Shown piece by piece: positions 7,790 through 17,718 of a DNA stretch of 64,000 bases. A program made the position numbers and the translations under genes. The stretch is from Mesorhizobium shangrilense (lineage in GTDB: Bacteria > Pseudomonadota > Alphaproteobacteria > Rhizobiales > Rhizobiaceae): contig NZ_JBEWSZ010000006.1 of NCBI RefSeq assembly GCF_040537815.1, positions 62,001 through 126,000 of the forward strand, read 5' to 3'. The notes under the pieces are model-generated. The model was not told the origin of the DNA. It searched no databases and saw nothing but the letters and a program-made list of their open reading frames with translations. Positions within the stretch are counted from its first letter, which is position 1. Each line of letters opens with the position of its first letter.

Positions 7790-8233
7790 ATGCGAGCCGT
7801 TCTTGCCATCCTGCCGCTGCTTTTCGTGTCGGCCTGCGCCAACCCCTGGACGAAGGTCCCCGAGGCAAACCTGCCCAAACCGATCCGCTATGCCATGGCG
7901 CGCCCCTCGCTCTTCGTTTTCGACAATTATTGCGGTCCCGGCACCCGCACGGGCGATTTGTCGGCGCCGCCGGTCGACCGGCTCGACAGGGCTTGCCAAA
8001 CCCATGATGCCTGCTACATCGCGCAGCACAATCATTGCGACTGCGATGGCGCGCTGGTCGCCTCGGCAACAGCGATCCGCGACGACAAGACGGCACCGAG
8101 AAAAATGCGCAGCGAAGCTGAACTGTTGCTCGTCACCTTCGCACTTCCCGTCTGCAAGGTCTTTCCGCAGGGCTTCATGCCGCCGCGCGACCCAGCGCTG
8201 TTGAAGACGCTGAACACCGGGACCACCGGATGA
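7790..8233 (+). CDS. Lipoprotein with phospholipase A2-like active-site motif
   Basis: 147 residues. The start MRAVLAILPLLFVSAC is a lipobox signal, with Cys16 as the lipidated residue. Further on, FDNYCGPGTRTGD resembles the calcium-binding loop and CQTHDACY matches the Cys-x-x-His-Asp-x-Cys active-site motif of secreted phospholipases A2, followed by CDCD. The family would cleave the sn-2 acyl chain of phospholipids at the membrane surface. ATG 7790 has GGA close upstream. Its stop overlaps the start of a phospholipase-D-like lipoprotein gene, so both are made together. Enzyme activity is inferred from motifs alone. Confidence 0.75.
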   Translation: MRAVLAILPLLFVSACANPWTKVPEANLPKPIRYAMARPSLFVFDNYCGPGTRTGDLSAPPVDRLDRACQTHDACYIAQHNHCDCDGALVASATAIRDDKTAPRKMRSEAELLLVTFALPVCKVFPQGFMPPRDPALLKTLNTGTTG

Positions 8234-10395
8234 CCCGGCGCATGCCGCTTGCCCTGGTCTTGTTCGGGCTGGCGCTGACGTCGCTTGCCGGTTGCGCTGG
8301 CCCGCTCCGCCACAGCTGCGATGTCTTCCCCGGCGAGGATACTTGTGTACGCCCTGCGCTCTCGGCAAACGCGGCCGGGCCGGCAGTCGCCGCCGCGCAG
8401 TTTTTCGGCGATGCCGGCAAGGGCGACTATGAAACGCGTTTTCTGACCGTTCTCGCCCACAACCAGATCGGCGCGATGGACCGTGCCAATGGCACCGGCC
8501 CGTTCGGCCATGACCGCCACGACATCCGCAACGCCGATTTCCAGGCAACCTACCGGGCGCTGGAGCGCCTGGCGAAGCCGGTCGCCTCCCCACACGTGCC
8601 GCCAGCCGGCGGCAGCACCGGCGAAGGCCATTTCGACGGGCGCTGGCGGGTGTCGCGGCAGACGCTTTATGTCGACGCTTCGGCGCGGCCCTCCTCGCCC
8701 AAGACGTTCAGTTTCTCCGGATTGCAGGCGCGCTCGGTCGAGATCGTGCTGCGTCAGGCGGGCTCAAAGCCGGTCGACATCGACGGCACCTGCGACGGCG
8801 CGCTGGCGATCCGTCAGATCGGCAGCGCGCGCGGCTTTCCGGCAGGCACGATGCTGCGCATCCACCTGGCGGGCAGCGAGGGCACGTCGGTAAGCCTCTT
8901 TCCGGACCAAACCCTCAACCGCTGTGACCTGCGCATCCGCTCCGGCCCCGTGCCGGCCGGTGCTCCGCTCACCATCCTGCGCGAAGAGATCGCCGACCCC
9001 GGGCTCGCGGCACTGGACAGCCGCTACGAGCGCTGTCCGATCCCCAACCCTGCCAGCCTCGACCCACTGCAACGGGCCTTCTACGCGGGCCGCTGGCTGT
9101 CGCAGACCTGTGTGCTCGCGCCAGGCGAACCGCGCCTGCTGCGCAAGTCGCGCGACGGCTTCAATGCCAAGGTCGAAGCGCTGATGGGCGCGCCGCTGTC
9201 CGACAGCGCCATCGACAAGGCCGACCCCGAACTGCCGCTCGATTTCTCCCGCGCCCCGAAACTCAAGCTGATCTACCTGTCGTCACTGGAGTTCAAGGCG
9301 GACTTTTCCGGCCGCGTCATCGAGCGCCTGATCCGTCATCATGCCGCCCTCGGCACCAAGGTGCGCATCATGGTCACCGACGTCCTGGAGCGTGACAAGG
9401 ACGACGACATGCTGCATCGGCTGGCGGCAGAATTCCCCAACGTCTCGCTGCAGGAATATCGCTGGCGGGCGGATCGCGGCGCGCCGATCGACGAGCAGAT
9501 CTCACAGCTGCACAAGACCTTGCACGTCAAGATGCTTGCGACGCTGGCCGAAGACCCCGGCCGCTCGCGCGTCATCATCGGCGGCCGCAACATCCATGAC
9601 GGCTTCCTGTTCCACAGCCCCGTCGACCTGTCGCGGTACCCGAACCTGCAGCAATACGGCAAGACCGACGGCTTCTCGCTGAACTACTATTCGAACTGGA
9701 GCGATTTCGACATCGAGATCGCCGACCATGCCACGGTCGAAACCCTGGCCGAGCATCTCTCCACGCTGTGGCTGCGCGATGCCGACACCAACATCGCACG
9801 CCCCTTCTCCATTCCGGTCGTCTCTGGCGGCCAGCGGCCATCCGGGACCGCGCGCCATTTCATCTCCGTGCCCTATGAGGATGGCCATGCGCTCGAGGAC
9901 TATTTCGTCGAGCTGGTTGACGCGGCGCACCACCACATCGAGATCGTCAATCCCTACCTCAACCTGACGCCGAAGATCGCCGGGGCTTTCGACCGGGCGC
10001 TGGCGCGCGGCGTCAAGATCGACATCGTCGGCCGCATCGACCTCAAGGGCGACATTGGCGGCAGGTTCCTCACCGCACTGAACAAGCTGTTCGTCGAGAA
10101 ATATGGTGACCGCATCAACATCCGCGAGTTCAAGGCGCCCGACGTCGTGCTGCACTCCAAGATCATGATGATCGACGAAAGGCTGGTGACCATCTCGTCG
10201 GTCAACCTCAACAACCGCAGCTTCTTCCACGACTCGGAGAACGGCATGATGGTGCTCGACCCCGCCTTCTATCGTCGCATGAAGCCGATCTATGACGACT
10301 ATGTCGCCCATTCGAACCCGGTTCCCAGCAACGTGACGATTGCGCTGCCCTATCGTCTGCTGTTCGACGAGGACTGGGTCAGACAGGCTTTCTAG
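8230..10395 (+). CDS. Phospholipase D-like (HKD) lipoprotein
   Basis: 721 residues with a lipobox signal (MPLALVLFGLALTSLAGC). Two PLD-type repeats occupy the second half. The second is canonical, HSKIMMID followed by SSVNLNNRS (HxKx4D, then SSxN). The first is altered: HVKMLATLAED with the Asp displaced by insertion, then GGRN for GSxN. About 280 N-terminal residues precede them, without a recognised domain. The gene overlaps the phospholipase-A2-like gene by ATGA. Cardiolipin-synthase-like transferase or phosphodiesterase action on membrane lipid at the envelope is likely; the substrate is not known. Confidence 0.8.
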   Translation: MTRRMPLALVLFGLALTSLAGCAGPLRHSCDVFPGEDTCVRPALSANAAGPAVAAAQFFGDAGKGDYETRFLTVLAHNQIGAMDRANGTGPFGHDRHDIRNADFQATYRALERLAKPVASPHVPPAGGSTGEGHFDGRWRVSRQTLYVDASARPSSPKTFSFSGLQARSVEIVLRQAGSKPVDIDGTCDGALAIRQIGSARGFPAGTMLRIHLAGSEGTSVSLFPDQTLNRCDLRIRSGPVPAGAPLTILREEIADPGLAALDSRYERCPIPNPASLDPLQRAFYAGRWLSQTCVLAPGEPRLLRKSRDGFNAKVEALMGAPLSDSAIDKADPELPLDFSRAPKLKLIYLSSLEFKADFSGRVIERLIRHHAALGTKVRIMVTDVLERDKDDDMLHRLAAEFPNVSLQEYRWRADRGAPIDEQISQLHKTLHVKMLATLAEDPGRSRVIIGGRNIHDGFLFHSPVDLSRYPNLQQYGKTDGFSLNYYSNWSDFDIEIADHATVETLAEHLSTLWLRDADTNIARPFSIPVVSGGQRPSGTARHFISVPYEDGHALEDYFVELVDAAHHHIEIVNPYLNLTPKIAGAFDRALARGVKIDIVGRIDLKGDIGGRFLTALNKLFVEKYGDRINIREFKAPDVVLHSKIMMIDERLVTISSVNLNNRSFFHDSENGMMVLDPAFYRRMKPIYDDYVAHSNPVPSNVTIALPYRLLFDEDWVRQAF

Positions 10396-10421
10396 GGCTG
10401 ATTCCGAAAATATGCCGGGGA

Positions 10422-10456
10422 AGATGGGCTGGGATGCAGAGCATTCCAGCCCATCT
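10422..10456. terminator. Strong hairpin between converging PLD-like and dadA genes
   Basis: AGATGGGCTGGGATGC pairs with GCATTCCAGCCCATCT over 16 bases (one G-U) with a three-base loop, in the gap between two converging stops. There is no clear U-tract; it probably serves both strands. Confidence 0.6.
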
Positions 10457-10479
10457 AACAGCTGTTGCCGCAGCCAACC

Positions 10480-11736
10480 TTACTTCAGGTAGCGTTCGGG
10501 GCCGAGATCGCGGACATTGATGTCCGGCACCCGGCTGGAGATGATGTCGGCCAGGACCTTCGCCGAGCCGCAGGCCATGGTCCAGCCAAGCGTGCCGTGG
10601 CCGGTGTTGAGGTAGAGGTTGGAGAATTCGGTGCGGCCGATCAGCGGCGGCCCGTCCGGCGTCATTGGCCGCAGACCGCACCAGAAGGTCGCATCCCGCA
10701 TCGAACCGCCGCCTGGAAAGAGGTCGCCGACCGAATGTTCGAGCGTGCGGCGCCGCGATTCATGCAGCCTGAGGTCGAAGCCGGAGATCTCCGCCGTGCC
10801 GCCGACCCGGATGCGGTCGCCGAGCCGGGTGATTGCCACCTTGTAGGTTTCGTCCATCACCGTCGACACCGGGGCGGCGTCGGCGTCCTTGATGGGCACC
10901 GTGATCGAATAGCCCTTGACCGGATAGACGGGGATTGGCCGCTTCAGGAAGCGCATCAACCGCGCCGAGTAGCTGCCCAGCGCCATCACATAGGCGTCCG
11001 CCGATTTCCAGCCCTTGTCCGTGGTGACGTTGGTGATGCGGTTGCGGTTCTTGACGACGCGCCTGATCGTGGTTTCGTATTCGAAGGTGACGCCGCGCGC
11101 CACGCACATCTCGGCCAGCCTGTCGGTGAACATCTTGCAATCGCCGGTCTCGTCACCTGGCAGCCGCAGACCGCCGACGAATTTTTCGCGAACGGCAGCC
11201 AGTGCCGGTTCGGCCGCGATGCAGCCCGCTGGATCGAGCGTCTCATAGGGAACGCCGTAGGTCTTGAGAACCTCGATATCGCCGGCCGTACCGTCGAGCT
11301 GTTTTTGCGTGCGGAAAAGCTGCAGCGTTCCCTTGGCGCGTTCGTCATAGGCGATGCCGGTGGTCTCGCGCAGCGCCTTCAGCGTATCGCGGCTGTATTC
11401 GGCCAGCGGCACCATGCGCGCCTTGTTCACCGCGTAACGCTCGGCGGTGCAGTTGCGCAGCATCTTGGCCAGCCACACCCACATATGCACGTCGAAGGCC
11501 GGCCTCACCACCAGCGGACCATGCTTCATCAGCAGCCATTTTATCGCCTTCACCGGAATGCCTGGCCCGGCCCATGGCGAGGCATAACCAGGCGAAACCT
11601 CGCCGGCATTGGCAAAGCTGGTTTCCAGCGCCGGGCCTTTCTGACGGTCGATCACCGTCACTTCGTGGCCGGCCTCGGCGAGAAAATAGGCTGTGGTGAC
11701 CCCAATGACACCGCCGCCCAGCACCATGACTTTCAT
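10480..11736 (-). CDS. dadA: D-amino acid dehydrogenase
   Basis: 418 residues of the DAO/GlpO flavoprotein family. The FAD-binding Rossmann motif is at the start ([20 protein letters not shown]), and GGTAEISGF and [14 protein letters not shown] near the C-terminus are typical of DadA. It oxidises D-alanine and other D-amino acids to keto acids at the membrane. ATG 11736 has AAGGAG six bases upstream. Alanine racemase is encoded 1.4 kb upstream on the same strand, which together gives L-alanine breakdown through D-alanine. Confidence 0.92.
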   Translation of the reverse strand: MKVMVLGGGVIGVTTAYFLAEAGHEVTVIDRQKGPALETSFANAGEVSPGYASPWAGPGIPVKAIKWLLMKHGPLVVRPAFDVHMWVWLAKMLRNCTAERYAVNKARMVPLAEYSRDTLKALRETTGIAYDERAKGTLQLFRTQKQLDGTAGDIEVLKTYGVPYETLDPAGCIAAEPALAAVREKFVGGLRLPGDETGDCKMFTDRLAEMCVARGVTFEYETTIRRVVKNRNRITNVTTDKGWKSADAYVMALGSYSARLMRFLKRPIPVYPVKGYSITVPIKDADAAPVSTVMDETYKVAITRLGDRIRVGGTAEISGFDLRLHESRRRTLEHSVGDLFPGGGSMRDATFWCGLRPMTPDGPPLIGRTEFSNLYLNTGHGTLGWTMACGSAKVLADIISSRVPDINVRDLGPERYLK

Positions 11737-11801
11737 CGTTCGCTCCTTACGGCGCCGCACGTCCTTGGGGACGCGCAAAAGACGCTGCAGCACTTGAGTT
11801 T

Positions 11802-11849
11802 GCGCATGATCCCTAGCGAAAATCGATGCCGATTTTCAAGGTCATGCAC
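11802..11849. repeat. Short rhizobial palindromic repeat (GCATGATC...GGTCATGC type)
   Basis: GCGCATGATCCC at the left and AAGGTCATGCAC at the right bracket an inner pair CGAAAATCG / CGATTTTC-like. A relative with the ends GAGCATGAT and ATCATGCTC is at 47065-47113. These are dispersed imperfect palindromes common between rhizobial genes. Confidence 0.55.
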
Positions 11850-11858
11850 TGTAGTCGA

Positions 11859-12398
11859 TCACGCCGCCGAGGGACCGGGGTCGTCATCCTCTGTCTGCAG
11901 CATTCCAGCCATTTCGCCAAGGGGCCGACTGCCGGCTGCGGCACTGTAGACAAGGGTGAGCCGATGCGGCCGCGGCGCGCCCGCCGACTTTTCCCTGACG
12001 GCCCGCCGCGCGGCCTCGGGCTGGTAAAGCACGGCCTTGATCTGGATCGACTCGCGCCTGCCGTCAGCCTGCTCGATCATCGCCGTCTGTCCTTCCGCCA
12101 TGCCAAGCATGCACAGCCCGCGCCGCGTTGCGACCGACAGGCTGGAGCCGACTGGACCGCGCCCCTCGTTCTGCACCAGGGTTCGCGTCTCCACCGATCC
12201 GGCATCGATACGAAACACCACCCTGCTGTTCAGCGTCGCGATATCAGGCTCGACCGCATCGATCGAAACAACCCCGGCATTGGCAAGCTTGTCTTCGAGC
12301 ATCCGCACGATCGGGTCCGCGAATGCCCGCCGGCGTTCCAGCATGACTTCGAGGACGGCCAGGTCCTTGGTCGTCAGGCAGCAATTCCTGCTCATCAT
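11859..12398 (-). CDS. Rnk-like (GreA/GreB C-terminal domain) protein
   Basis: About 179 residues. The C-terminal two thirds carry a GreA/GreB-type domain of the sort found in nucleoside diphosphate kinase regulators: VVFRIDAGSVETRTLV, ATRRGLCMLGMAEGQTA and a closing strand IQIKAVLYQPE. The N-terminal helical stretch (LEVMLERRRAFADPIVRML) could contact RNA polymerase. ATG 12398 has GGAGG five bases upstream. A second Rnk-type gene lies directly upstream on the same strand, so the two are probably an operon and ancient paralogues. Confidence 0.65.
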   Translation of the reverse strand: MMSRNCCLTTKDLAVLEVMLERRRAFADPIVRMLEDKLANAGVVSIDAVEPDIATLNSRVVFRIDAGSVETRTLVQNEGRGPVGSSLSVATRRGLCMLGMAEGQTAMIEQADGRRESIQIKAVLYQPEAARRAVREKSAGAPRPHRLTLVYSAAAGSRPLGEMAGMLQTEDDDPGPSAA

Positions 12399-12413
12399 CA
12401 CGGCCTCCACGGG

Positions 12414-12833
12414 TCAGGACCGTTGGCAGGATGCTGGCGTATCGACGGCCTCGATGGTCACCGACAGTTCGCGGCCGTCACGACTGCTCCAGCACACGAC
12501 CTCCCCGATGGCCGCGCCGATCAGCGCCGTTCCCATCGGTGTCAGCACCGAGATCCTGTTTTCGGCGATGTCGGCTTCGCCCGGATAGACCAGCGTGATG
12601 CGCTGGCTGTCCCCGCCAACGGCGCGGATCGTGACCACCGAGCCCATCCGCACCACATCGGCGGGCATCGCCGCCGCCGTCGTGATGACGGCCCGGTCCA
12701 TTTCCGAAAGCAGCTCCTCGGCCGTGTCGGGCGCGCGGTCGAGAAACGCTCTTGCGAGACCCGTCAACCTGTCATGGTCGGCATCGCTGACCAGAAGCCG
12801 GTTCGACGGGGGCAATCCTGCTGCATGTTGCAT
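12414..12833 (-). CDS. rnk: Nucleoside diphosphate kinase regulator (Rnk family)
   Basis: 139 residues. The order is the normal one for Rnk: N-terminal SNRLLVSDADHDRLTGLA, a short coiled part, then MGSVVTIRAVGGDSQRITLV, YPGEADIAENRISVLTPMGT and a C-terminal AIGEVVCW. Rnk binds RNA polymerase through a GreA/B-like fold. ATG 12833 has AAGAGG six bases upstream. The gene lies between alr and dadA with another Rnk-like gene; a functional link to alanine metabolism is not evident. Confidence 0.8.
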   Translation of the reverse strand: MQHAAGLPPSNRLLVSDADHDRLTGLARAFLDRAPDTAEELLSEMDRAVITTAAAMPADVVRMGSVVTIRAVGGDSQRITLVYPGEADIAENRISVLTPMGTALIGAAIGEVVCWSSRDGRELSVTIEAVDTPASCQRS

Positions 12834-13137
12834 GGCAAACCTCTTGAATGGCGCATCAAACGACGCGCGCTTGCCACCGTGCTGACGGTGGCCTGATGGA
12901 AAGCTCACAGTCGAAACGACCGTAGCTCGATGATGATGATGTTGTATGTGCAGACGCCCCGGTTCAGACGGGCGCCCAAAAAGGGCGGCCGCGCCGGGGC
13001 TACGCTCCCGCGATGGGGCAAACCCTGAAACAGGTCTTGATCGGGGGGAGGCTGCTCATGCGCGGAACCTCGCCGAGAAGCCCCAGCTTGTCAAGCGTGG
13101 CGAAACCGCCTGCCTGACCCACTTCAGCCGCTCATCA

Positions 13138-14268
13138 TCAACCACCAATGTAGCGGCGGTGGAACCGGTGTCCGAAACTGGTCAGGATTTCGTAGCCGAT
13201 TGTTCCGGCATGGCCAGCCGCATCATCGACGCTCTGCGAGGGGCCGAGCAGTTCGACAAGGTCCCCCTCGCCCAGTCTGCCGGACGGCAGGGCGGAAATG
13301 TCGAGAATGATCGAATCCATCGACACGCGTCCAAGGAAGGGCAATCGCACGCCCTCGAACCAGGCAGCGGACGCCGCGCGGCGATGCCAGCCATCGGCAT
13401 AGCCGAGCGAAATCGTCGCCGCCGCAAGTGGCCCGGTCGCGTGAAACGTGTGGCCATAGCCCACGCCGGCTCCGCTGGCGACATTGCGTGTCTGGATGAC
13501 CTTTGCTTCGAGCCGCGCGGTGGGCAGCATCGGGTTCGGCCTGGCCGGCGTCGGATTGATGCCGTAGAGCGCGGCACCCGGCCGGGCGAGATCGAAATGA
13601 AAGCGCTGCCCGAGAAAGATGCCGGATGAATTGGCAAGCGATGCCGGCGCCGGCGGCAGCAGCTTGCGCAGCCGTTCGAATTCCAGCCGCTGGCGCTCGT
13701 TGGCGGGATGCTCCGGCTCGTCGGCGCAGGCGAGATGGCTCATGACAAAGGTGACGTCGACGCCATCGAACGCATGCGGATCGGTGGCGACCTGCTCGAC
13801 CTCCTGGGGCGACATGCCGAGACGCGACATGCCGCTGTCGACCTGGACCGCGGCCGGAAGTTTTCTCCCGCTGCGGCTGGCCGCCTCGCGCCACGCTGCC
13901 AGCTGGTCGACGCTGTTGATGACGGCGGAGAGTTCCGCCGCGACCGCTTCGGGCTCGGAGCCGGGCGGCATTCCATTGAGAACATAGATCGCCGGTTTCG
14001 CACCGAGCGCCTCGCGTAACGCAACACCCTCGGCCAGATGCGCCACGAAGAAGACATCGCAGCCCTCGGCCACCAATGCCCCGGCCACCTGGCTGGCGCC
14101 GAGCCCATAACCGTCGGCCTTGACCACGCCGGCGCAGGAAACATTGCCAAGCTGCGCCTTCAGCCGCCGGTAATTTTCACGGATGGCTCCGAGATCGATG
14201 GTCAGGATCGCGCCCGCGGCGTCGGTGCTGACAGATGTGGTTTCGGGTTTTGCTGGCGTCTTGCTCAC
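13138..14268 (-). CDS. alr: Alanine racemase
   Basis: 376 residues of the fold III PLP enzymes. The PLP lysine is in CAGVVKADGYGLG near residue 50, followed by FFVAHLAEGVALR. The C-terminal domain has GVGYGHTF and SLGYADGW with the second catalytic tyrosine, and the substrate region RVSMDSIILDIS. It interconverts L- and D-alanine for peptidoglycan and, with dadA nearby, for catabolism. No second racemase is in the window, so whether this is the biosynthetic (alr) or catabolic (dadX) enzyme cannot be decided. Confidence 0.93.
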   Translation of the reverse strand: MSKTPAKPETTSVSTDAAGAILTIDLGAIRENYRRLKAQLGNVSCAGVVKADGYGLGASQVAGALVAEGCDVFFVAHLAEGVALREALGAKPAIYVLNGMPPGSEPEAVAAELSAVINSVDQLAAWREAASRSGRKLPAAVQVDSGMSRLGMSPQEVEQVATDPHAFDGVDVTFVMSHLACADEPEHPANERQRLEFERLRKLLPPAPASLANSSGIFLGQRFHFDLARPGAALYGINPTPARPNPMLPTARLEAKVIQTRNVASGAGVGYGHTFHATGPLAAATISLGYADGWHRRAASAAWFEGVRLPFLGRVSMDSIILDISALPSGRLGEGDLVELLGPSQSVDDAAGHAGTIGYEILTSFGHRFHRRYIGG

Positions 14269-14435
14269 ACCGTTCTCCGGAAAGCGGCGGTTGTCCGACC
14301 TTTAGGCCGGCCGCCGCCATGTCGCAACAGCGGCATGGCCGGGCGCGACATTACGGCACGATGGTCATCGCCTGGCCGGCTCAAAAGCGCGTGACAGATG
14401 CGCGGGTTTCGCGACAGCAGCCCGCTGCAGGGGCT

Positions 14436-14951
14436 TCAGCCCGCGAGGTGCCTGAAGGCCGCCACCACCTCTTCATAGACCTTGCGCTTGAAGGGTACGA
14501 TCAGGTCGGGCAGGTCCTGCATCGGCCGCCATTCCCATTTGTCGAATTCGGCGGTGTGGCCGCCCGGCGGAGGATTGATCTGGATTTCGCTGGCATCGCC
14601 GTGAAAGCGGAAGGCGAACCATTTCTGCGTCTGGCCGCGATACCTGCCCTTGAAGGCGACGCCGACAAGGTGATCCGGCAGATCATAGTTGATCCAGTCG
14701 GGCGCCTCGGCCAGCAGCGAAACGCCGCGCATGCCCGTTTCCTCATAGAGCTCGCGCTCGGCCGCCTGCAACGGCTCCTCGCCCTTGTCGATGCCGCCCT
14801 GCGGCATCTGCCAGAGCTGCGTCGTGCCGGCGAATTCACTGTCGGGTTCGGCGATGCGATGCCCGACCCAGACCAGGCCCTCGGCATTGAGTATCATGAG
14901 CCCGACACAAGGACGGTAAGGCAGTGTTTCGCGATCGACCTTTTTTGCCAT
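14436..14951 (-). CDS. rppH: RNA pyrophosphohydrolase (Nudix)
   Basis: 171 residues. The Nudix box [22 protein letters not shown] lies near residue 53, and the start [21 protein letters not shown] and QMPQGGI are characteristic of RppH/NudH. It removes pyrophosphate from 5'-triphosphate RNA (and diadenosine polyphosphates), starting mRNA decay in the cytoplasm. It sits downstream of the DUF610-ctpA-envC block on the same strand, an arrangement usual in Rhizobiales. Confidence 0.93.
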   Translation of the reverse strand: MAKKVDRETLPYRPCVGLMILNAEGLVWVGHRIAEPDSEFAGTTQLWQMPQGGIDKGEEPLQAAERELYEETGMRGVSLLAEAPDWINYDLPDHLVGVAFKGRYRGQTQKWFAFRFHGDASEIQINPPPGGHTAEFDKWEWRPMQDLPDLIVPFKRKVYEEVVAAFRHLAG

Positions 14952-14987
14952 GAGTGCGTTTCCAGCCGTTTTGAGAATTCGCTCCGG

Positions 14988-16166
14988 TTAGCCTTTTTGC
15001 GGATCGATGGCCACCGCTGAAATCGGCACGATCTCGATGCCGCGTTTCTTGGCCTCGGCCACCCAGGTCGACACCGTGTCGACCGTCAGGTCGAAGGCCG
15101 AGCCAATGCCGACCGCAAAGCCCTTCGCCCGCGCCGTAGCTTCCAGTCCGTCGAGTTTCTTCAGGATGGCGCCGCGATCCTGCACAGCATCGATCGCGGT
15201 GTCACCGGAGACAAAGGGCACGCCGTCCTTCAGGGCAAGATCGGGTGCGAGGCTGCGCGACGACGATCCGTCGTCGATATAGGCGAGGCCCCGTTTGCCG
15301 AGTTCGGCCATGAACGGCCCCATCGCTGCCGCATCGGCGGAAAAACGCGCGCCCATATAGTTCATGACGGCGGTGTAGTTGGTGGTGCGCGACAGCGCCC
15401 AATGCAGGTTCTTCAGGTTCTCGTCCGCTGTCCCTGCCACCGTCAGCGTGTTGCGCCCGGGATTGACGTTGGGATAGTCGAACGGTTCCAGCGGCACCTG
15501 CATGACAATCTCGTGGCCGCTCTGCCGTGCGGCCTGCATCCAGCGGCCGATGCTGTTGCCTTGCGGCGCGAAGGCCAGCGTCACCTCCGGCGGCAATTTG
15601 GCAATGGCTGCTTGCGTGCCGGTCTGCGACACGGCGAGCCCGCCGATGACGATCGCCACGCGCGCGCCGCGCGCACCGGACCAGGGCCGCGCATAGACGT
15701 CGAACGGCCGACGGCCATCGGCGGAACGAATCGGTAGAGGCCCGGTATCGCTGGCCTCGATCAGTGCCTTGTCCGGGATGTGCGCGATCTTGAGGTTCTG
15801 GCCGATCGTCGACGGGTCGTGGATGACGATGGCCGCCTTGGGCGGCCCATCCCCCTCTTCCTGCTGCACATGGATGATCTGCGGGCCGCCGGTCTTGGCC
15901 GGGGTTTCCGGCTTCCGCGTTGCCGGCGCCAATTGGCTGACCGGCGCGACAGTGGGTTCGGTGGCTGCCACCATCGGTGTCGAAACAACGGCCTCTTGCG
16001 GCTTTCGAAACGGCTTTTCCCGCAGCGCAATCGCACCGGAGATACCGACCACGGCGAGCACGACGACGCCTGCCGTAACCGCGCGGGCGCTGATCCCTGA
16101 CGACGCCGCGCGTGGCCGGACGGTCTGTCCGAGCGGGCGTTCGATGTCCTTGCCGAAATCAGCCAA
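14988..16166 (-). CDS. Divergent polysaccharide deacetylase family protein (DUF610)
   Basis: About 390 residues. One N-terminal membrane helix (AVTAGVVVLAVVGISGAIAL) is followed by a proline-rich linker and a periplasmic NodB-like barrel: RVAIVIGGLAVSQTGTQAAI, VTLAFAPQGNSI, HEIVMQVPLEPFDYP and GLAYIDDGSSSRSLAP. Catalytic status is uncertain. No ATG fits: the TTG at 16166 (then ADFGKDIERPLG) follows AAGG, and another TTG at 16202 adds 12 residues. It lies next to ctpA and envC, so a role in the cell envelope is probable. Confidence 0.85.
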   Translation of the reverse strand: MADFGKDIERPLGQTVRPRAASSGISARAVTAGVVVLAVVGISGAIALREKPFRKPQEAVVSTPMVAATEPTVAPVSQLAPATRKPETPAKTGGPQIIHVQQEEGDGPPKAAIVIHDPSTIGQNLKIAHIPDKALIEASDTGPLPIRSADGRRPFDVYARPWSGARGARVAIVIGGLAVSQTGTQAAIAKLPPEVTLAFAPQGNSIGRWMQAARQSGHEIVMQVPLEPFDYPNVNPGRNTLTVAGTADENLKNLHWALSRTTNYTAVMNYMGARFSADAAAMGPFMAELGKRGLAYIDDGSSSRSLAPDLALKDGVPFVSGDTAIDAVQDRGAILKKLDGLEATARAKGFAVGIGSAFDLTVDTVSTWVAEAKKRGIEIVPISAVAIDPQKG

Positions 16167-16385
16167 GCCTTGTCCCCGTACGCATAGCTTCGAAAAGTGC
16201 AATCACTTCCCGAAATGGGCCATACGCAAACCGCCTCGTCGGCGCACCCCACATGCGCTCTTCGCGAACACATCAAGCGCGAGCCGCGCTACCGCCCCGA
16301 ATCAAACTGCCGGAACCTCGCGGCCCCGGCAGCATTGCATCGCTTCGATCAGGCGGCCAGACCTGTTTGTCCGGCCGATCGACCG

Positions 16386-17717
16386 TTACTGGTTAAGAAC
16401 AGCCTTCTCCGGATTGGGCGGGAAGGACGGATCCGTCTTCTGGCCGCGCAGCAGCTGCTCGGCATGGATCAGCTGCAGATCGTCCTTCGGATCCGGCGGC
16501 ACATAGGCGGCCGAGCCCGAGCCGGTCGAGCTCTCGTCGGCGCCCTTGATATGGCCCTTGAGATCCGATTCGCCGCGTGTCAGGTCCCTGCCCTGCAACT
16601 CAGGCGGCAGCGGCTGGTCGACCTTGATGTCGGGCGTGATGCCCTTGCCCTGGATCGACTTGCCGGACGGCGTGTAATACAGCGCCGTCGTCAGCCGCAG
16701 CGCGCCGTTCTCGCCGAGCGGGATGATGGTCTGCACCGAGCCCTTGCCGAAGGACTGCGTGCCCACCACCGTGACACGGCGCAGATCCTGCAACGCACCG
16801 GCGACGATCTCGGACGCACTGGCCGAACCGCCATTGACGAGCACGATCATCGGCTTGCCGTTGATGTCGTCGACCTGCTTCGGCTTGGCGTCGAAGCGGG
16901 TGACGTCCTTGGGATCCCGGCCACGCGTCGAGACGATTTCGCCACGCTTGAGGAAGGCGTCGGACACGCTCACCGCCTGGTCGAGCAGGCCGCCTGGGTT
17001 GAGGCGCAGATCGAGCACGTAGCCCTTGAGCTTGTCGTCCGGCACCTGCTTCTTGATGGTGTCGATGGCATTCTCGAGATCGTCATAGGTCTTTTCGGTG
17101 AAGGAGGTGATCTTCATGTAGCCGATGTCGTTCTCGACCCGGAACTTGACCGCCTTGACCTTGATGATGTCGCGCACAACCGTCAGCTCGATCGGCTTGT
17201 CGGCGCCCTGGCGCAGGATGGTGAGCTTGATCGGCGTGTTGACCAGGCCGCGCATCTTCTCGACCGCGTCGTTGAGGGTGAGGCCACGAACCTCTTCGCC
17301 ATCGATCTTGGCGATATAATCGCCCGCGAGCACGCCAGCCTTGGCTGCCGGTGTGTCGTCGATCGGTGTGATGACCTTGACCAGGTCGTTTTCCATGGTG
17401 ACCTCGATGCCGAGGCCGCCGAACTCACCCTTGGTCTGCACCCGCATGTCCTGCGCCTGCTCGGCGTTCATGTAGGACGAATGCGGATCGAGCGAGGCAA
17501 GCATGCCGTTGATGGCGTTCTCGACCAGCGACTTGTCGTCGGGCGGCGTCACATACTGGGCCCGCACGCGCTCGAAGATGTCGCCGAAGATCGCCAGTTG
17601 CTTGTAGGTCTCGGACCCTGCAGCATTCGCCGTCGAGCCGGGCGCGCCATAGACAAGGCTCATGGCGGACGCGCCCATCAGCGCACCGGCAAACAGAAGC
17701 GACAGTTTCCGCATCAT
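16386..17717 (-). CDS. ctpA: S41 carboxyl-terminal processing protease
   Basis: About 443 residues, exported (MRKLSLLFAGALMGASAMSL). A PDZ domain follows (GGLGIEVTMENDLVKVI ... GVLAGDYIAKIDGEEV), then the S41 core with the catalytic serine in VNGGSASASEIVAG and lysine in SFGKGSVQTI. The tail after about residue 370 is charged and disordered. It trims C-termini of periplasmic proteins. ATG 17717 has AAGGA six bases upstream and lies immediately after the stop of envC, so the two genes are one transcript. Confidence 0.93.
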   Translation of the reverse strand: MMRKLSLLFAGALMGASAMSLVYGAPGSTANAAGSETYKQLAIFGDIFERVRAQYVTPPDDKSLVENAINGMLASLDPHSSYMNAEQAQDMRVQTKGEFGGLGIEVTMENDLVKVITPIDDTPAAKAGVLAGDYIAKIDGEEVRGLTLNDAVEKMRGLVNTPIKLTILRQGADKPIELTVVRDIIKVKAVKFRVENDIGYMKITSFTEKTYDDLENAIDTIKKQVPDDKLKGYVLDLRLNPGGLLDQAVSVSDAFLKRGEIVSTRGRDPKDVTRFDAKPKQVDDINGKPMIVLVNGGSASASEIVAGALQDLRRVTVVGTQSFGKGSVQTIIPLGENGALRLTTALYYTPSGKSIQGKGITPDIKVDQPLPPELQGRDLTRGESDLKGHIKGADESSTGSGSAAYVPPDPKDDLQLIHAEQLLRGQKTDPSFPPNPEKAVLNQ

Positions 17718-17718
17718 T

